DNA of 36,941 nt. It comes from JBECKQ01 sp040235375. Its GTDB lineage: Bacteria > Planctomycetota > Phycisphaerae > UBA1845. Shown in pieces: positions 16,458 through 25,800 of the stretch (its first letter is position 1; each line of letters opens with the position of its first letter). Made by a program: the position numbers and the translations under genes. The DNA is taken from the NCBI GenBank assembly GCA_040235375.1, contig JBECKQ010000138.1, positions 1 through 36,941 of the forward strand, read 5' to 3'. The notes below the pieces were generated by a model that saw only the letters and a list, made by a program, of their open reading frames with translations, was not told the origin of the DNA and made no database searches.

Positions 16458-18784
16458 TGGCCCGCATGACCGCCGGCGATACGTGGATCGTGTCCAATAC
16501 CAGGGCTGACCCCCGCAGCCTCGGCCAGCACAACAGCGTCTTCACCGTTTCCAATGGCTACCTCGGGATCAAGGGCAAGCCGGCGGAGAACCGGGCCGGC
16601 TACCACCCGACCACGATCATCAACGGCGTCTACGACGAAATGAACATGTTCGGGTTGTTGCGTCCCTCGAAAAAGGAACGTCGCTACCTCGACCCCGATC
16701 ATTTCGACACCGCCGGCAGCAGCCCGGCGGTGGCCAATCTCCCGAACCCGCTCGCCGTCCGCGTGTTCGCGGACGGGGGCGAGATCGCGCTTGAGCGCGG
16801 TGCCGTGGAGGCGTTCCACCAGGCTCTGGACTTGCGTTCGGGAGTCTACGACTACTCGTTCGTCTGGCGGGACGAATGCGGGCGGGCGACGCGCGTCTCC
16901 GCCTCGCGATTCGCGGCACTCGACGCCCCTCACCGCGTCCATCAACGCTATGAGGTGACGCCGCTCGACCACGATGGCTCCATCTGGATATGGGCGGGGA
17001 TCGACGGCAGCGGTCGGTGCAATACGACCGGCGAGCGCCAGTTCGAGGTCACGGAGACCGCCACGGATGTTCTCCAGCGCTGCCGCATGACGGCGCGAAC
17101 CAACGCGCGGCGGGTCGAAGTGATTCTGATGGCGCAAGACGCTTTTGCGGACGATGCGCAACCGGCCGCCGTCGAAACGCTGCGATCCCGCGACGCGGTC
17201 TATAATCTGTACCGGTTCGCGGCCGAGCCGGGAAGACGTATCCTAATGGACCGCGCAATCGTCCTGGCCAGCTCGGAGGATCTGCGACACAACGTGTCAG
17301 TGGATGCTGATGCCGAACTGACCGCCGCTGCAGCGGGGAGTTTCGACGCGGCCCTCGAACGACAGAGGGCCGCGTGGAGCGCGGCGTGGTCGGAGGTGGA
17401 CATTCGCATCGAAGGCGACGACCTCGCCCAGCGATATCTCCGCTTCTGTCTGCACCACCTGCTTGCGGCCGCTCCGCGTCACACGGACAAGCTCAGCGTG
17501 CCGGTGAAGCTGCTCACGGGCGAGTACTATCAGGGCAACACGTTCTACGATACCGATATCTACATCCTGCCGTTCTACATCTTCGCGCGACCGGATCTCG
17601 CCCGCCGATGCCTGAACTGGCGGCATCTCGGTCTCGAACACGGACGGGATTACGCCCGGGAAATAGGCTGTTCGGGCGCGAAGCTCGCCTGGCAGGCCGG
17701 CCCTTACGGTGAAGAATGCCTGGGCCACTGGTATCGCTTCACGCGCACCAACATTCACATCAACGCCGACGTGATCTACGCGCTGATGCAGTACCATCGC
17801 GCGACCGGCGACGAGGCGTTCATGCAACGGCAGGGGATCGACCTCCTCGTCGAATCGGCGCGGTTCTACGCGTCGCGCGCCCGGTATGACGAGGAACGTG
17901 ACGCGTACGACATGTACGATGTCACCGGTCCCGATGAAGGCCATTGCGGCTGCACGAATGAATTCTACACCAACTACCTCGCGATTCGCAGTCTCCGCTG
18001 GGCCGCGGACGCGGTCGATGGGCTGTCGCGAGGCAACGCCGATGAATATCGGGCCGCGGCGGATCGGCTGCAGCTCGGCTCCGATGAGCCTGCCAACTGG
18101 CGCCGGGTGGCCGATCGCCTGACGATTCTGCACGATCCGGCCACCGGACTCTACGAGCAGTGCCGCGACTTCTTCAATCTGGCCCCTGTTCCGCCGCGCT
18201 TCGGGCGCGACCGCGAAGTCTGGTTCGAGACCGTTTCTACGTATCAGGCGTTGAATCAACCGGACGTGCTCATGGCGATGGTCCTCTTCCCTGACGATTT
18301 CCCCGCGGAATCGCGTCGCGCGAACTGGGAATACTATAAAGACAAGAGCATGAACTTCTCATCCATGAGCTTCGCGCTGAACGCGATGATGGCCGTCGAG
18401 ATGGGCGATATGGACGGGGCTTACCGCGATTTCATGATCACCGCGGGAATGGACCTCGACGAGGAACTCACCGGCCGGCGCGATACCTACGCCGGCCTGC
18501 ACGGAACCGCGGCCGGCGGCGCCTGGCTGGTGACGGTGTTCGGCTTTGGCGGCGTTCGTCTCGCGGAGAACGGACTGCGCATCGCTCCCAGACTGCCCGC
18601 CCACTGGCGTCTGCTGCGCTTCACCCTGGCGTACCACGGGCAGCGTCTCCGGATCGAGGCGGATCAGCAGCACGTGCGCGTGCGCCTGGCGGACGACGCG
18701 AAGGGACCCCTGACGCTTGAGGTCGCAGGGCACGACATCACGCTCGCCCCCGGCGAGAGCAGCAGCTTCAACTATCGGGCATAA
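16457..18784 (+). CDS. Divergent GH65-family enzyme (phosphorylase or hydrolase, altered active site)
   Basis: Family GH65 protein of 775 residues, full length. It starts normally (NGYLGIKGKPAE) and keeps the general acid in VTGPDEGH (E494). Several conserved residues differ: the FWDTE motif is FYDTD (Y364, D367), AWES is AWQA (Q413), KQADV is NQPDV (N600), and the phosphate-loop HDSSLS is NFSSMS (N633, F634). In characterised GH65 phosphorylases these positions bind the subsite -1 glucose and phosphate, so this enzyme probably handles another sugar or another chemistry. ATG 16457 overlaps the HAD stop by one base; the open frame upstream is only a shadow of that gene. It is the last gene of the plus-strand run that begins with the ABC transporter. 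Confidence 0.85.
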   Translation: MARMTAGDTWIVSNTRADPRSLGQHNSVFTVSNGYLGIKGKPAENRAGYHPTTIINGVYDEMNMFGLLRPSKKERRYLDPDHFDTAGSSPAVANLPNPLAVRVFADGGEIALERGAVEAFHQALDLRSGVYDYSFVWRDECGRATRVSASRFAALDAPHRVHQRYEVTPLDHDGSIWIWAGIDGSGRCNTTGERQFEVTETATDVLQRCRMTARTNARRVEVILMAQDAFADDAQPAAVETLRSRDAVYNLYRFAAEPGRRILMDRAIVLASSEDLRHNVSVDADAELTAAAAGSFDAALERQRAAWSAAWSEVDIRIEGDDLAQRYLRFCLHHLLAAAPRHTDKLSVPVKLLTGEYYQGNTFYDTDIYILPFYIFARPDLARRCLNWRHLGLEHGRDYAREIGCSGAKLAWQAGPYGEECLGHWYRFTRTNIHINADVIYALMQYHRATGDEAFMQRQGIDLLVESARFYASRARYDEERDAYDMYDVTGPDEGHCGCTNEFYTNYLAIRSLRWAADAVDGLSRGNADEYRAAADRLQLGSDEPANWRRVADRLTILHDPATGLYEQCRDFFNLAPVPPRFGRDREVWFETVSTYQALNQPDVLMAMVLFPDDFPAESRRANWEYYKDKSMNFSSMSFALNAMMAVEMGDMDGAYRDFMITAGMDLDEELTGRRDTYAGLHGTAAGGAWLVTVFGFGGVRLAENGLRIAPRLPAHWRLLRFTLAYHGQRLRIEADQQHVRVRLADDAKGPLTLEVAGHDITLAPGESSSFNYRA

Positions 18785-18787
18785 TCC

Positions 18788-18801
18788 GTGAGCCGGCTCA
18801 C
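18788..18801. terminator. Palindrome at convergent gene ends, possible bidirectional terminator
   Basis: GTGAGCCGGCTCAC is a perfect 14-base palindrome lying between the GH65 stop and the stop of the convergent giant gene, including that stop codon. It can form a 5-base stem with a CCGG loop in either transcript. There is no T-tract, so intrinsic termination is uncertain. Confidence 0.35.
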
Positions 18802-21800
18802 TGATCCGGGCCGGACAGAACGCCGATGAACTCCGCGTGGTCGGACAGATCGATGTCGCCGTTACCGTCGAAGTCGAGCGGCTCGCATGTCGGCTCGATG
18901 CCACCGCCCGTCCCGCGGAAACAGGCTTGGAACACGGCAAAGTCCTGCACGTCCATGTCCCCGTCCATGTCGAAGTCGCCGTAACGCACCTGCACGGCGA
19001 ACGGCTCCGTCGCGTCCGCCGTCCCGGGCTGCGAGTCCGTCGGAACGATCCGCACGCGCACGTCCGAATGCTCGCCATAGCCGAGATCCGCCCACGCGTC
19101 CCACACGAAAACGTGCGCTCGGCCGGTGACTGCGGAAGTCAGGCCGGTCGTCCCCTCGCCGCCGGCGCCCTTCGACGCGGGCAGCCACGTCGATCCTCCG
19201 TTGGCCGAATACTCCACGTCAATCGTGCAGATGTTTTCGTTGAGGTCGTAGAGGCGATAGTTCAGCGACACCGGGCTGACCGTCGGCGACGCCGGCGTAT
19301 CGACGCGGACCCGCGGCGCGTCCGCCGTCGTCAAGTCCACCGCCCAGAGATTGCTCTTGTTTTCTTCGCCGCCGCCGGCGGCCGGACCGTACCCGTCCAC
19401 CACGTACAGCATGTTGCCGACCGCAACCGCGCCGTGCCGACTTCGGGCTTCCGGCAACGGAAACGACGTGGTCCACCTGTTGGTCGCGGGGTCGTAAACC
19501 TGGATGGTGCGCGTGCTCTGGCCGGAGGAGTCGATTCCGCCGATCACGTATATCTTGCCGTCCACCACGACGGAAGCGGCCCGATTGACGCCCTGGGGAA
19601 TCGGCGCGGCGCCATAGATGTCCCATGCGTCGACCGTGAGGTAATACTCAATGACTCCGGTTGCATAATCAACCGAATCCTGCTGGCCGCTGATGAGGTA
19701 CATGACGTCGCCGACGATCTCGCCGCAATGTTGTGTCATTCGAACTGGTCCGTTCGGTAGCTGTGTCCACGCGTCGGCGGCGATATCGTAAGTGAAGAAG
19801 CCATTGCCCTCCGGACCGTTGTACTGGCCCCCATACACGTACGCCGTCCCCTGCCACTCCAGCGCGGTCGCGTGGTATGCGGCCATGAGTCCGCCGAAAC
19901 TCCGCGGAGCCGAGTTCGACCAACTGTCTGAATCGGGGTCGTAGATCGCGAACACGCCGTCCCAGATGGGATAGCCCGCGAGCACGAAAAGTTCTTCCGT
20001 TCCGTCGCCGTCGCGATCGAAGGTGAACACCTGGTTATTGCCGGTGTACGTTCCCTGATCGACTGTGGGGCCGGCCGTTCCATTGCCGTTGTTGTACCCG
20101 GTCGGGCCGCTTCCGTCCCAGCGCGCGGACGACCAGCTTCCTCCGCTGATGTCGTAGATGCCGAAGCCGGACTGGCGATTTGCATAGTAGGTCGAGCCGT
20201 CCGAGTCCGTGTAGTCGAGCGGACCGTAACCACCTGCTGCGTAAATCCTGCCGTTCGCTGCCGCGACACTCAGATTGGCGCGGGGCCAGTAGTCGGGAGC
20301 GGGAGGCGTCACCACGTCCGTGTAGGGGAAATGGCTAGGATCGGGCGCAAGTTCGAGCCAGCCTAGCGGGAAACTGTAAGGATCGTTCGGATTGGTGCCG
20401 GCCGCCACCTCCTCGGCATCCGTGAAGCCATCGGAGTCCGTGTCCGCATTCTGCGGGTTTGTGCCGTGGAGGAACTCTTCGAGATTGTCCAGGCCGTCCG
20501 CATCCGCATCGCCCGTCGAGTCGTCGACCAGCGGATCCAGACCGTATTGTACTTCCCAGCCGTCGGTCATTCCGTCGTCATCATGATCGGGATCGAGCGG
20601 GCTGGTACCCGCGGCAAGTTCATCGCCGTCGTTCAGGCCGTCGCCATCGGAGTCGGGGTTCGCGGGATCGGTCCCGTACGTTGCGACCTCGGCTCCGTCC
20701 TCCAGACCGTCGCCGTCGCTGTCGGGATCGTTCGGATCGGTATGGAGGATGTACTCCTGCAGGTTGTCGAGATCGTCGTCATCCGGGTCGCCGCCGGGGC
20801 CTTGGCTCAGGTCTCCAAAGTGAAGGATCTCCCACTCGTCAGCCAGCCCGTCGTCGTCCGTGTCCATGCCCACGATCAGCGGTAACTGGTCGCCGCCGGT
20901 AACGATCGCCCCGCCGGCATTGTAGGGCAGTTCCGTATCGCCGAGGCCGTCGCCGTCGGTGTCCACGCCCCCGTAATCACTCCAGTAATTGCCGCCCAGG
21001 TACGGGCCGGCGACGATGTTGGTCCCCGCGATCTTGGCCGTGTTCCAGGTATTGCTCGAGTTGTCCCACGCGTTGGCGGCGTTTTCGAAGCGGTTGTTGT
21101 AGATGAGGTTGCCGGTGCTGAACTCGAGTCGCACGCCGCACACGAATTGACTGCTCAATCTGTTCGACCGCAGCGTGCTGTTATCCGTCCGCACGAAGCG
21201 GATGCCGAAGCTGTTGCTGGTGAACGCATTCGAGGTGACGGTGTAATCGTAGCTGAATCGGTTCGCGTCGTTCGCCTCGCACGCCAGCCCGTATATGTTG
21301 TGCGATATCGTATTGTCCGAGATCGTGTAGCCGTACGAGTCTTTCGCCTCCGGGTACGCGGCCACCAGGTCGGCGTCCTCGTCCGTCCAGAGATATATGC
21401 CGCGGCTGTTTCCATCCAGGGTGTTGCCCTCGATGACGTTGTTGCGGCCGTGCTCGATGGCGATGCCGGCGGTGGCACATCCGTTGACCCGGTTGTTGCG
21501 AACCTCGTTATCGTACGAATAGCCGAGCCAGTACCCGTAATTGCAGCCGTCGGAGATGTTGTGTTCGAAGACGTTCCCGCCGCTGAACGTCGCTTCGAAC
21601 CCGTTGTTGGGGCTGTAAGAGCAGTCGTTGTAGGCGAAGTAGTTGAAGTTATTGGGCTTTTTCTGCAGGCTGTGCGTCGCCCCCGCGAGGAACACGCCGT
21701 CCCCACCGCCGACGAAGCTGTTGCTCTGCACATCATTGTTGTCCGAGCCGTACACGATCAGGAAGGACGCCGCATCCGCGCCGCTCCACCCGTAGTAATC

Positions 21801-22433
21801 GCGCGTGCAGTAGTCGGCCACGTTATCCCGCACGGTCGAACTGTCGGTATCGTAGAAACAGATGCCCCATCCGGTGTTGTACGACGCGTAATTGCCCGTC
21901 ACGAGGGCGTCCGAACAGTTGAACAGGCTGATGCCGTTCTGCTGATCGCTGACATCGTTGTCGCGGATCGTCGCCCGGTCACAGTAGCGCAGCCACACGG
22001 CGTGGGCGTACGATCCGTTGGGGCCGTCGAAGATGTTCAGGAAAATCGACCCCTCCGGCAGCTCCGGCGTCTCCCAGACGTTGCAGTTCTCAACCGTCAG
22101 GTCATCGCAGTTATAAAAATGCATCCCGTGGAAGTAGTTGCGGACCGTCAAGCCGGACACCGTGACGTTGTTCATGCCATTGGCGGCAACGCCGTTGCCG
22201 CTGCCGGAGCCGACAATTACCGTGCCATTGGCGCTCACGGTGATGCCCGATGCGCCGATGACGATTCCCTGCGGCAAACTGTACGTTCCCGCGGCGAGCG
22301 TCGTGTCCGACGTGATGACCATCCCGTCGGTCGGGACGGTGTCGCCGACAGAAGGCGTGGTGAAGAGCATCGGCGGTAGAAGCATCGCCGCGGCAAACAA
22401 GAGGCAACCGGAGGGGTGGGCGGACCGACGCAT
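18798..22433 (-). CDS. Giant secreted protein: NosD-like beta-helix, TSP3 repeats, Kelch propeller, dockerin-like C-terminus
   Basis: Exported protein of 1211 residues. After a signal peptide (MRRSAHPSGCLLFAAAMLL), residues about 35-510 form a right-handed beta-helix with many N-rich turns such as NNVIEGNTLDGN, closing with the NosD signature LGGNYWSDYGG. Residues about 520-690 are thrombospondin-3-like calcium repeats (DSDGDGL). Kelch repeats (VVDGKIYVIGG, VAVGNMLYVVDG) span about 700-1035, then comes a fibronectin-like domain. Residues about 1153-1211 hold two D-x-D-x-D loops (FDMDGDMDVQD, DFDGNGDIDLSD) of a dockerin-like module. ATG 22433-22431 has AAAGGAG upstream; an earlier in-frame start at 22502 would hide the signal. 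It may bind or cleave a polysaccharide at the cell surface, but no catalytic residues can be named. Confidence 0.8.
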   Translation of the reverse strand: MRRSAHPSGCLLFAAAMLLPPMLFTTPSVGDTVPTDGMVITSDTTLAAGTYSLPQGIVIGASGITVSANGTVIVGSGSGNGVAANGMNNVTVSGLTVRNYFHGMHFYNCDDLTVENCNVWETPELPEGSIFLNIFDGPNGSYAHAVWLRYCDRATIRDNDVSDQQNGISLFNCSDALVTGNYASYNTGWGICFYDTDSSTVRDNVADYCTRDYYGWSGADAASFLIVYGSDNNDVQSNSFVGGGDGVFLAGATHSLQKKPNNFNYFAYNDCSYSPNNGFEATFSGGNVFEHNISDGCNYGYWLGYSYDNEVRNNRVNGCATAGIAIEHGRNNVIEGNTLDGNSRGIYLWTDEDADLVAAYPEAKDSYGYTISDNTISHNIYGLACEANDANRFSYDYTVTSNAFTSNSFGIRFVRTDNSTLRSNRLSSQFVCGVRLEFSTGNLIYNNRFENAANAWDNSSNTWNTAKIAGTNIVAGPYLGGNYWSDYGGVDTDGDGLGDTELPYNAGGAIVTGGDQLPLIVGMDTDDDGLADEWEILHFGDLSQGPGGDPDDDDLDNLQEYILHTDPNDPDSDGDGLEDGAEVATYGTDPANPDSDGDGLNDGDELAAGTSPLDPDHDDDGMTDGWEVQYGLDPLVDDSTGDADADGLDNLEEFLHGTNPQNADTDSDGFTDAEEVAAGTNPNDPYSFPLGWLELAPDPSHFPYTDVVTPPAPDYWPRANLSVAAANGRIYAAGGYGPLDYTDSDGSTYYANRQSGFGIYDISGGSWSSARWDGSGPTGYNNGNGTAGPTVDQGTYTGNNQVFTFDRDGDGTEELFVLAGYPIWDGVFAIYDPDSDSWSNSAPRSFGGLMAAYHATALEWQGTAYVYGGQYNGPEGNGFFTYDIAADAWTQLPNGPVRMTQHCGEIVGDVMYLISGQQDSVDYATGVIEYYLTVDAWDIYGAAPIPQGVNRAASVVVDGKIYVIGGIDSSGQSTRTIQVYDPATNRWTTSFPLPEARSRHGAVAVGNMLYVVDGYGPAAGGGEENKSNLWAVDLTTADAPRVRVDTPASPTVSPVSLNYRLYDLNENICTIDVEYSANGGSTWLPASKGAGGEGTTGLTSAVTGRAHVFVWDAWADLGYGEHSDVRVRIVPTDSQPGTADATEPFAVQVRYGDFDMDGDMDVQDFAVFQACFRGTGGGIEPTCEPLDFDGNGDIDLSDHAEFIGVLSGPDQ
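20370..20890 (-). repeat. Tandem thrombospondin-3-like calcium-binding repeats within the NosD-like gene
   Basis: The translated minus strand shows repeated units of the form DxDxDGLxDxxE, with spacers such as YGTDPANP and AGTSPLDP. These Asp-rich loops are expected to bind calcium and form a stiff linker between the beta-helix and the Kelch propeller. The same order of units recurs in the divergent gene at 24435-24865. Confidence 0.75.
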
Positions 22434-22849
22434 CGCAGTGCTCCTTTCCCCGCGGACAGCGTCCTTCGCACCACCGGCGCGAATGACGTCGACTTCCAGC
22501 ATGCGCGGGCGTCAACCGCCGACGACCGCTGTCTCATTCGGCCCGAAACGCCACTATAACACATTTGCCACCTGCCGGAACGGGCCGCCAAGAACAGCAA
22601 GCGTGGAGCCAGGTTGGGCAATGCCACGCCGGTCCGCAGCTCTACATAAGTCGGCAACATCGCCGAAACCCATTGCGGACACGTGAAAACCGGCGGCGAA
22701 TGATGTAACATCCTGGCTGAGGAAGTGAAGCAGGGCCGGTCGCGGGCTCGTTGCCGGCGCCCAACGAGCTGGCCGACCACGATGAACTCAGGGAAGGCGG
22801 CGCGCCCGCCATGGGGTCAGGTTGAACAATTAGCTTGGGGCCTCGGGGA
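22434..22849. promoter_or_regulatory. Divergent 416-base region between the two giant exported-protein genes
   Basis: No believable gene lies here. On the minus strand TATAGT (22558-22553) could be a -10 box for the NosD-like gene, about 115 bases from its start. A GATGTAACATC inverted repeat sits at 22702-22712. A longer imperfect inverted repeat occupies 22738-22778 and is listed separately. The stretch from 22811 reads GGGGTCAGGTTGAACAAT, a word reminiscent of REP-type elements, but a single copy proves nothing. Confidence 0.4.
22738..22778. other. Imperfect inverted repeat upstream of the metallopeptidase-like gene
   Basis: GCTCGTTG (22746-22753) pairs perfectly with CAACGAGC (22762-22769) across an 8-base loop. 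The outer arms GGTCG (22738-22742) and CGACC (22774-22778) add five more pairs beyond an internal loop. It lies about 70 bases before the start codon. It could be a leader RNA hairpin, an operator or an upstream terminator; there is no T-tract. Confidence 0.4.
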
Positions 22850-25800
22850 ATGTCCAGAAAACGCTACTGCCTTGTCGTCGCAGCCGCAATGCTGCTTTAC
22901 GCCAATTCAAGCTGGGGGCACCCGCCGATCAGCGGAGAGCCGGCGCCGTACGATGCGACACCGGCCGCGGTCGACCATAACGCGTTTCCTTCCCGCGGCG
23001 AGCTGCCGACTGCGGAAACGCGCCTCATGACTACCACTCTCCGCGAAGCGACCGACCTCGACGTGACGTACATCGAGCGAACGCCGCGATACGATTACGA
23101 CGCGGCGAAGAACAACCCGGCGCCCGGCGATTCGGTGACTTTCCACGGGCACATCAGGAACTGGGGCAGCAACGTGGTCGCCGCGGCGGATTACCGCTGG
23201 CAGCTCGACGGCGCCACCGTCGCCACCGGGACGCTGACCGATCTCGCCCCCGGGGAGGAACGCGAGGTCACCTGGAGCTGGACGTGGGCCGCCGACGATC
23301 ACTGGATCACGCTCACCGTCGATCCCGACAACCTCGTTGCCGAATCCAGCGAGCAGAACAACGAGATCGAGGACCGCACCAACGCGATCATCGCCGGGTT
23401 CTGGGTCGAGCAATCCGTGTACAACTACTTCCGCACGTATCAGCGCAATCTGGGCATCGGCTCCAACTCCTGGGAAGACTGGATCCAGCGACAGATGGCC
23501 AAGCAGAACGATCTGTACGCCGCCGCGATCTGGCCGCCGCTCTCGCCGGAAGGGGCGCTGGACCGGGTGCGTATCGACAAGATCATCGTGGTGCCCGACG
23601 GTGCCCTGCCGCTCAACGGTGGCCTTCCATCCAACAATCCGGACACGAGCGACAAGACTGTGGATCTGATGTGGGGGTTTCCGGCAACCCTGCTCGACGG
23701 CACGTTCTACTCGAACCACACGACCACGTCGCTTTCCAACCCCTTCTACATCGAAACGTCCCTTATTCACGAGCTGGGACACGCGCGCTACCTCATCGAC
23801 TGCTACGGATTCGATGTGCACAACACGTCAAGCCATGACTCCGTGCAGATCTGGGAGGGTGACGTCTACGTGGCCGGAAGCAGTTACATGCCGTTCATCG
23901 CCTTCGGCGAGGTGCTCTATTACAACAAGAGCGGCGGCGTCATGAGTGGTCCCTATGGATTCCAGTGGTCGCCCTACGAAACGGCCGCCCTCAATCTGAT
24001 CGCCGGTCAGCGCGCCCTGTGCGGCAACTACAACGCCCCCTGCAATATCGGGGTGTTCCTCCAGGACCTCCCGCAGCACAACCACTTCCGCTTTGAGGAC
24101 GCCTACGGCAGGCCTCGGGCTAATGCCGGCGTCACCGTGTACAGAGCGGAGGGGGACGCGGGCGCGTGGTACGGCAAGACCTTCGACAACATCCCCGACG
24201 CCCAGTACACCACGGACAGTGACGGCTGGATCACCTTTCCACGCAACCCTTTCAACCCGGGCGGGGCGATTCAGCACACTTACGGCATCGCCAACGGCGT
24301 GATGATCCTCCGCATTCAGCACGTAGACCAGATCTGGTACCGCTTCGTCGAGGCAACCGACTTCAACATGGAGTACTGGGCGGGCAACACGCAGGACGCG
24401 TACTACCACCTGCTGCTCGACGGCCCCAACGATGACACCGACGCAGACGGACTTCCGGACGACTGGGAAATGCTTTACTTCGGCGACCTCACGCACGGAG
24501 GCGCTGATGACGAAGAGCCCGACGGCTTGACCAACAGCGAAGAACTCCAGCACGGCACCAACCCCCTCGAGTCGGACTCGGACGGCGACACCCTCACCGA
24601 CGGCGACGAAGTGAATGTCTATGGCACTGATCCGATGAAGCAAGACACCGACGACGATGGCCTGTCCGACGCCGAGGAACTGGCCGACGGAACGCTGCCC
24701 AACAACCCGGACACCGATTCGGACACCATGACTGACGGCTGGGAAGTCGCCCACGGCCTCGATCCTCTGGTCGACGATGCGGACGGAGACATGGACCAGG
24801 ACGGTTTCACCAATGTCGAGGAATTCAACGCCGACACCGATCCGGGAAAGCCCTGGTCAATTCCTGTTCCGCCGCAGACTGGAACGGCGCTCAGCTTCGA
24901 CGGCGTCGATGACTTCCTGAACCTCGGTGATGTGGCGGTCGCCGGCAACCAGCTCACCGTGGAGGCATGGGTCAATCCGCGCTCCATCGGCTCGGCGCGC
25001 GTGCTCGAGAAGCTGGAGGATTACGGGATCCAGTTCACCGCCGGCAACATCGTCCGGTTCATGACCAAACACGGGTTCACCTGGGACGTGCTGGACGGTC
25101 AGCAGCCCGTGGGCACGAACGGCTGGACACACATCGCCTGCACGCTCGACGGCCTCGACAAGACCATCTACGTCAACGGCGTCCTGGATCAGAGCAAACC
25201 ATACAACTACGACGTTCGTGTGACTTCCAACGACCTCATCGTCGCCGCCAGTTCACCCGCTGCGAGCGAGGGCTTCCTTGACGGCGTCGTCGACGACGTT
25301 CGCGTGTGGAGCGTCGGCCGGAACGAAGCCGAGATACAGGCGGCGATGAACTCGACGCTCGTGGGCAACGAGCCGGGGCTCGCAGGCTACTGGCGTTTGG
25401 ACGAAGGATCCGGCCAGGCGGCGACCGACAGCCTGGGCCTGCACGAAGGCCGCCTGGGACTGACCACTGGGACCGATCCGAGCGATCCGGCCTGGGTCAG
25501 CTCGCCGGTGGCGCCGGATCCCGCCGGTGCGGCCGGCCCGGACATCAGTCAGGTAACGATTCCTCCGGCCGCCGGCTACGCGGTTGCGACCCTCGTGACG
25601 GCGGAGATCAGCGACGCGGCGCAAGGTGGAGACGGGGTGATCTCGGCGACGCTCTACTACGCCCAGAACTGGCCCTACAACGACTTTTCCGCCGCCGGCG
25701 CCGGCCCGGGAGGCAACGGCGACGGCACGTGGACGTTCACGATTCCGCCCCAGGGCGCCGGCTCCATCGGTCAGACACTTTTCCTCTTCTTCCGTGCGGA

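Noticed and set aside
21147..22379. Open frame of 410 codons antisense to the NosD-like gene
   Set aside because: Val/Arg-rich composition mirrors the Asn/Asp-rich repeats on the other strand; no ribosome site or domain.
22811..22828. REP-like word GGGGTCAGGTTGAACAAT
   Set aside because: It occurs once, without an inverted partner or transposase, so no mobile element can be claimed.
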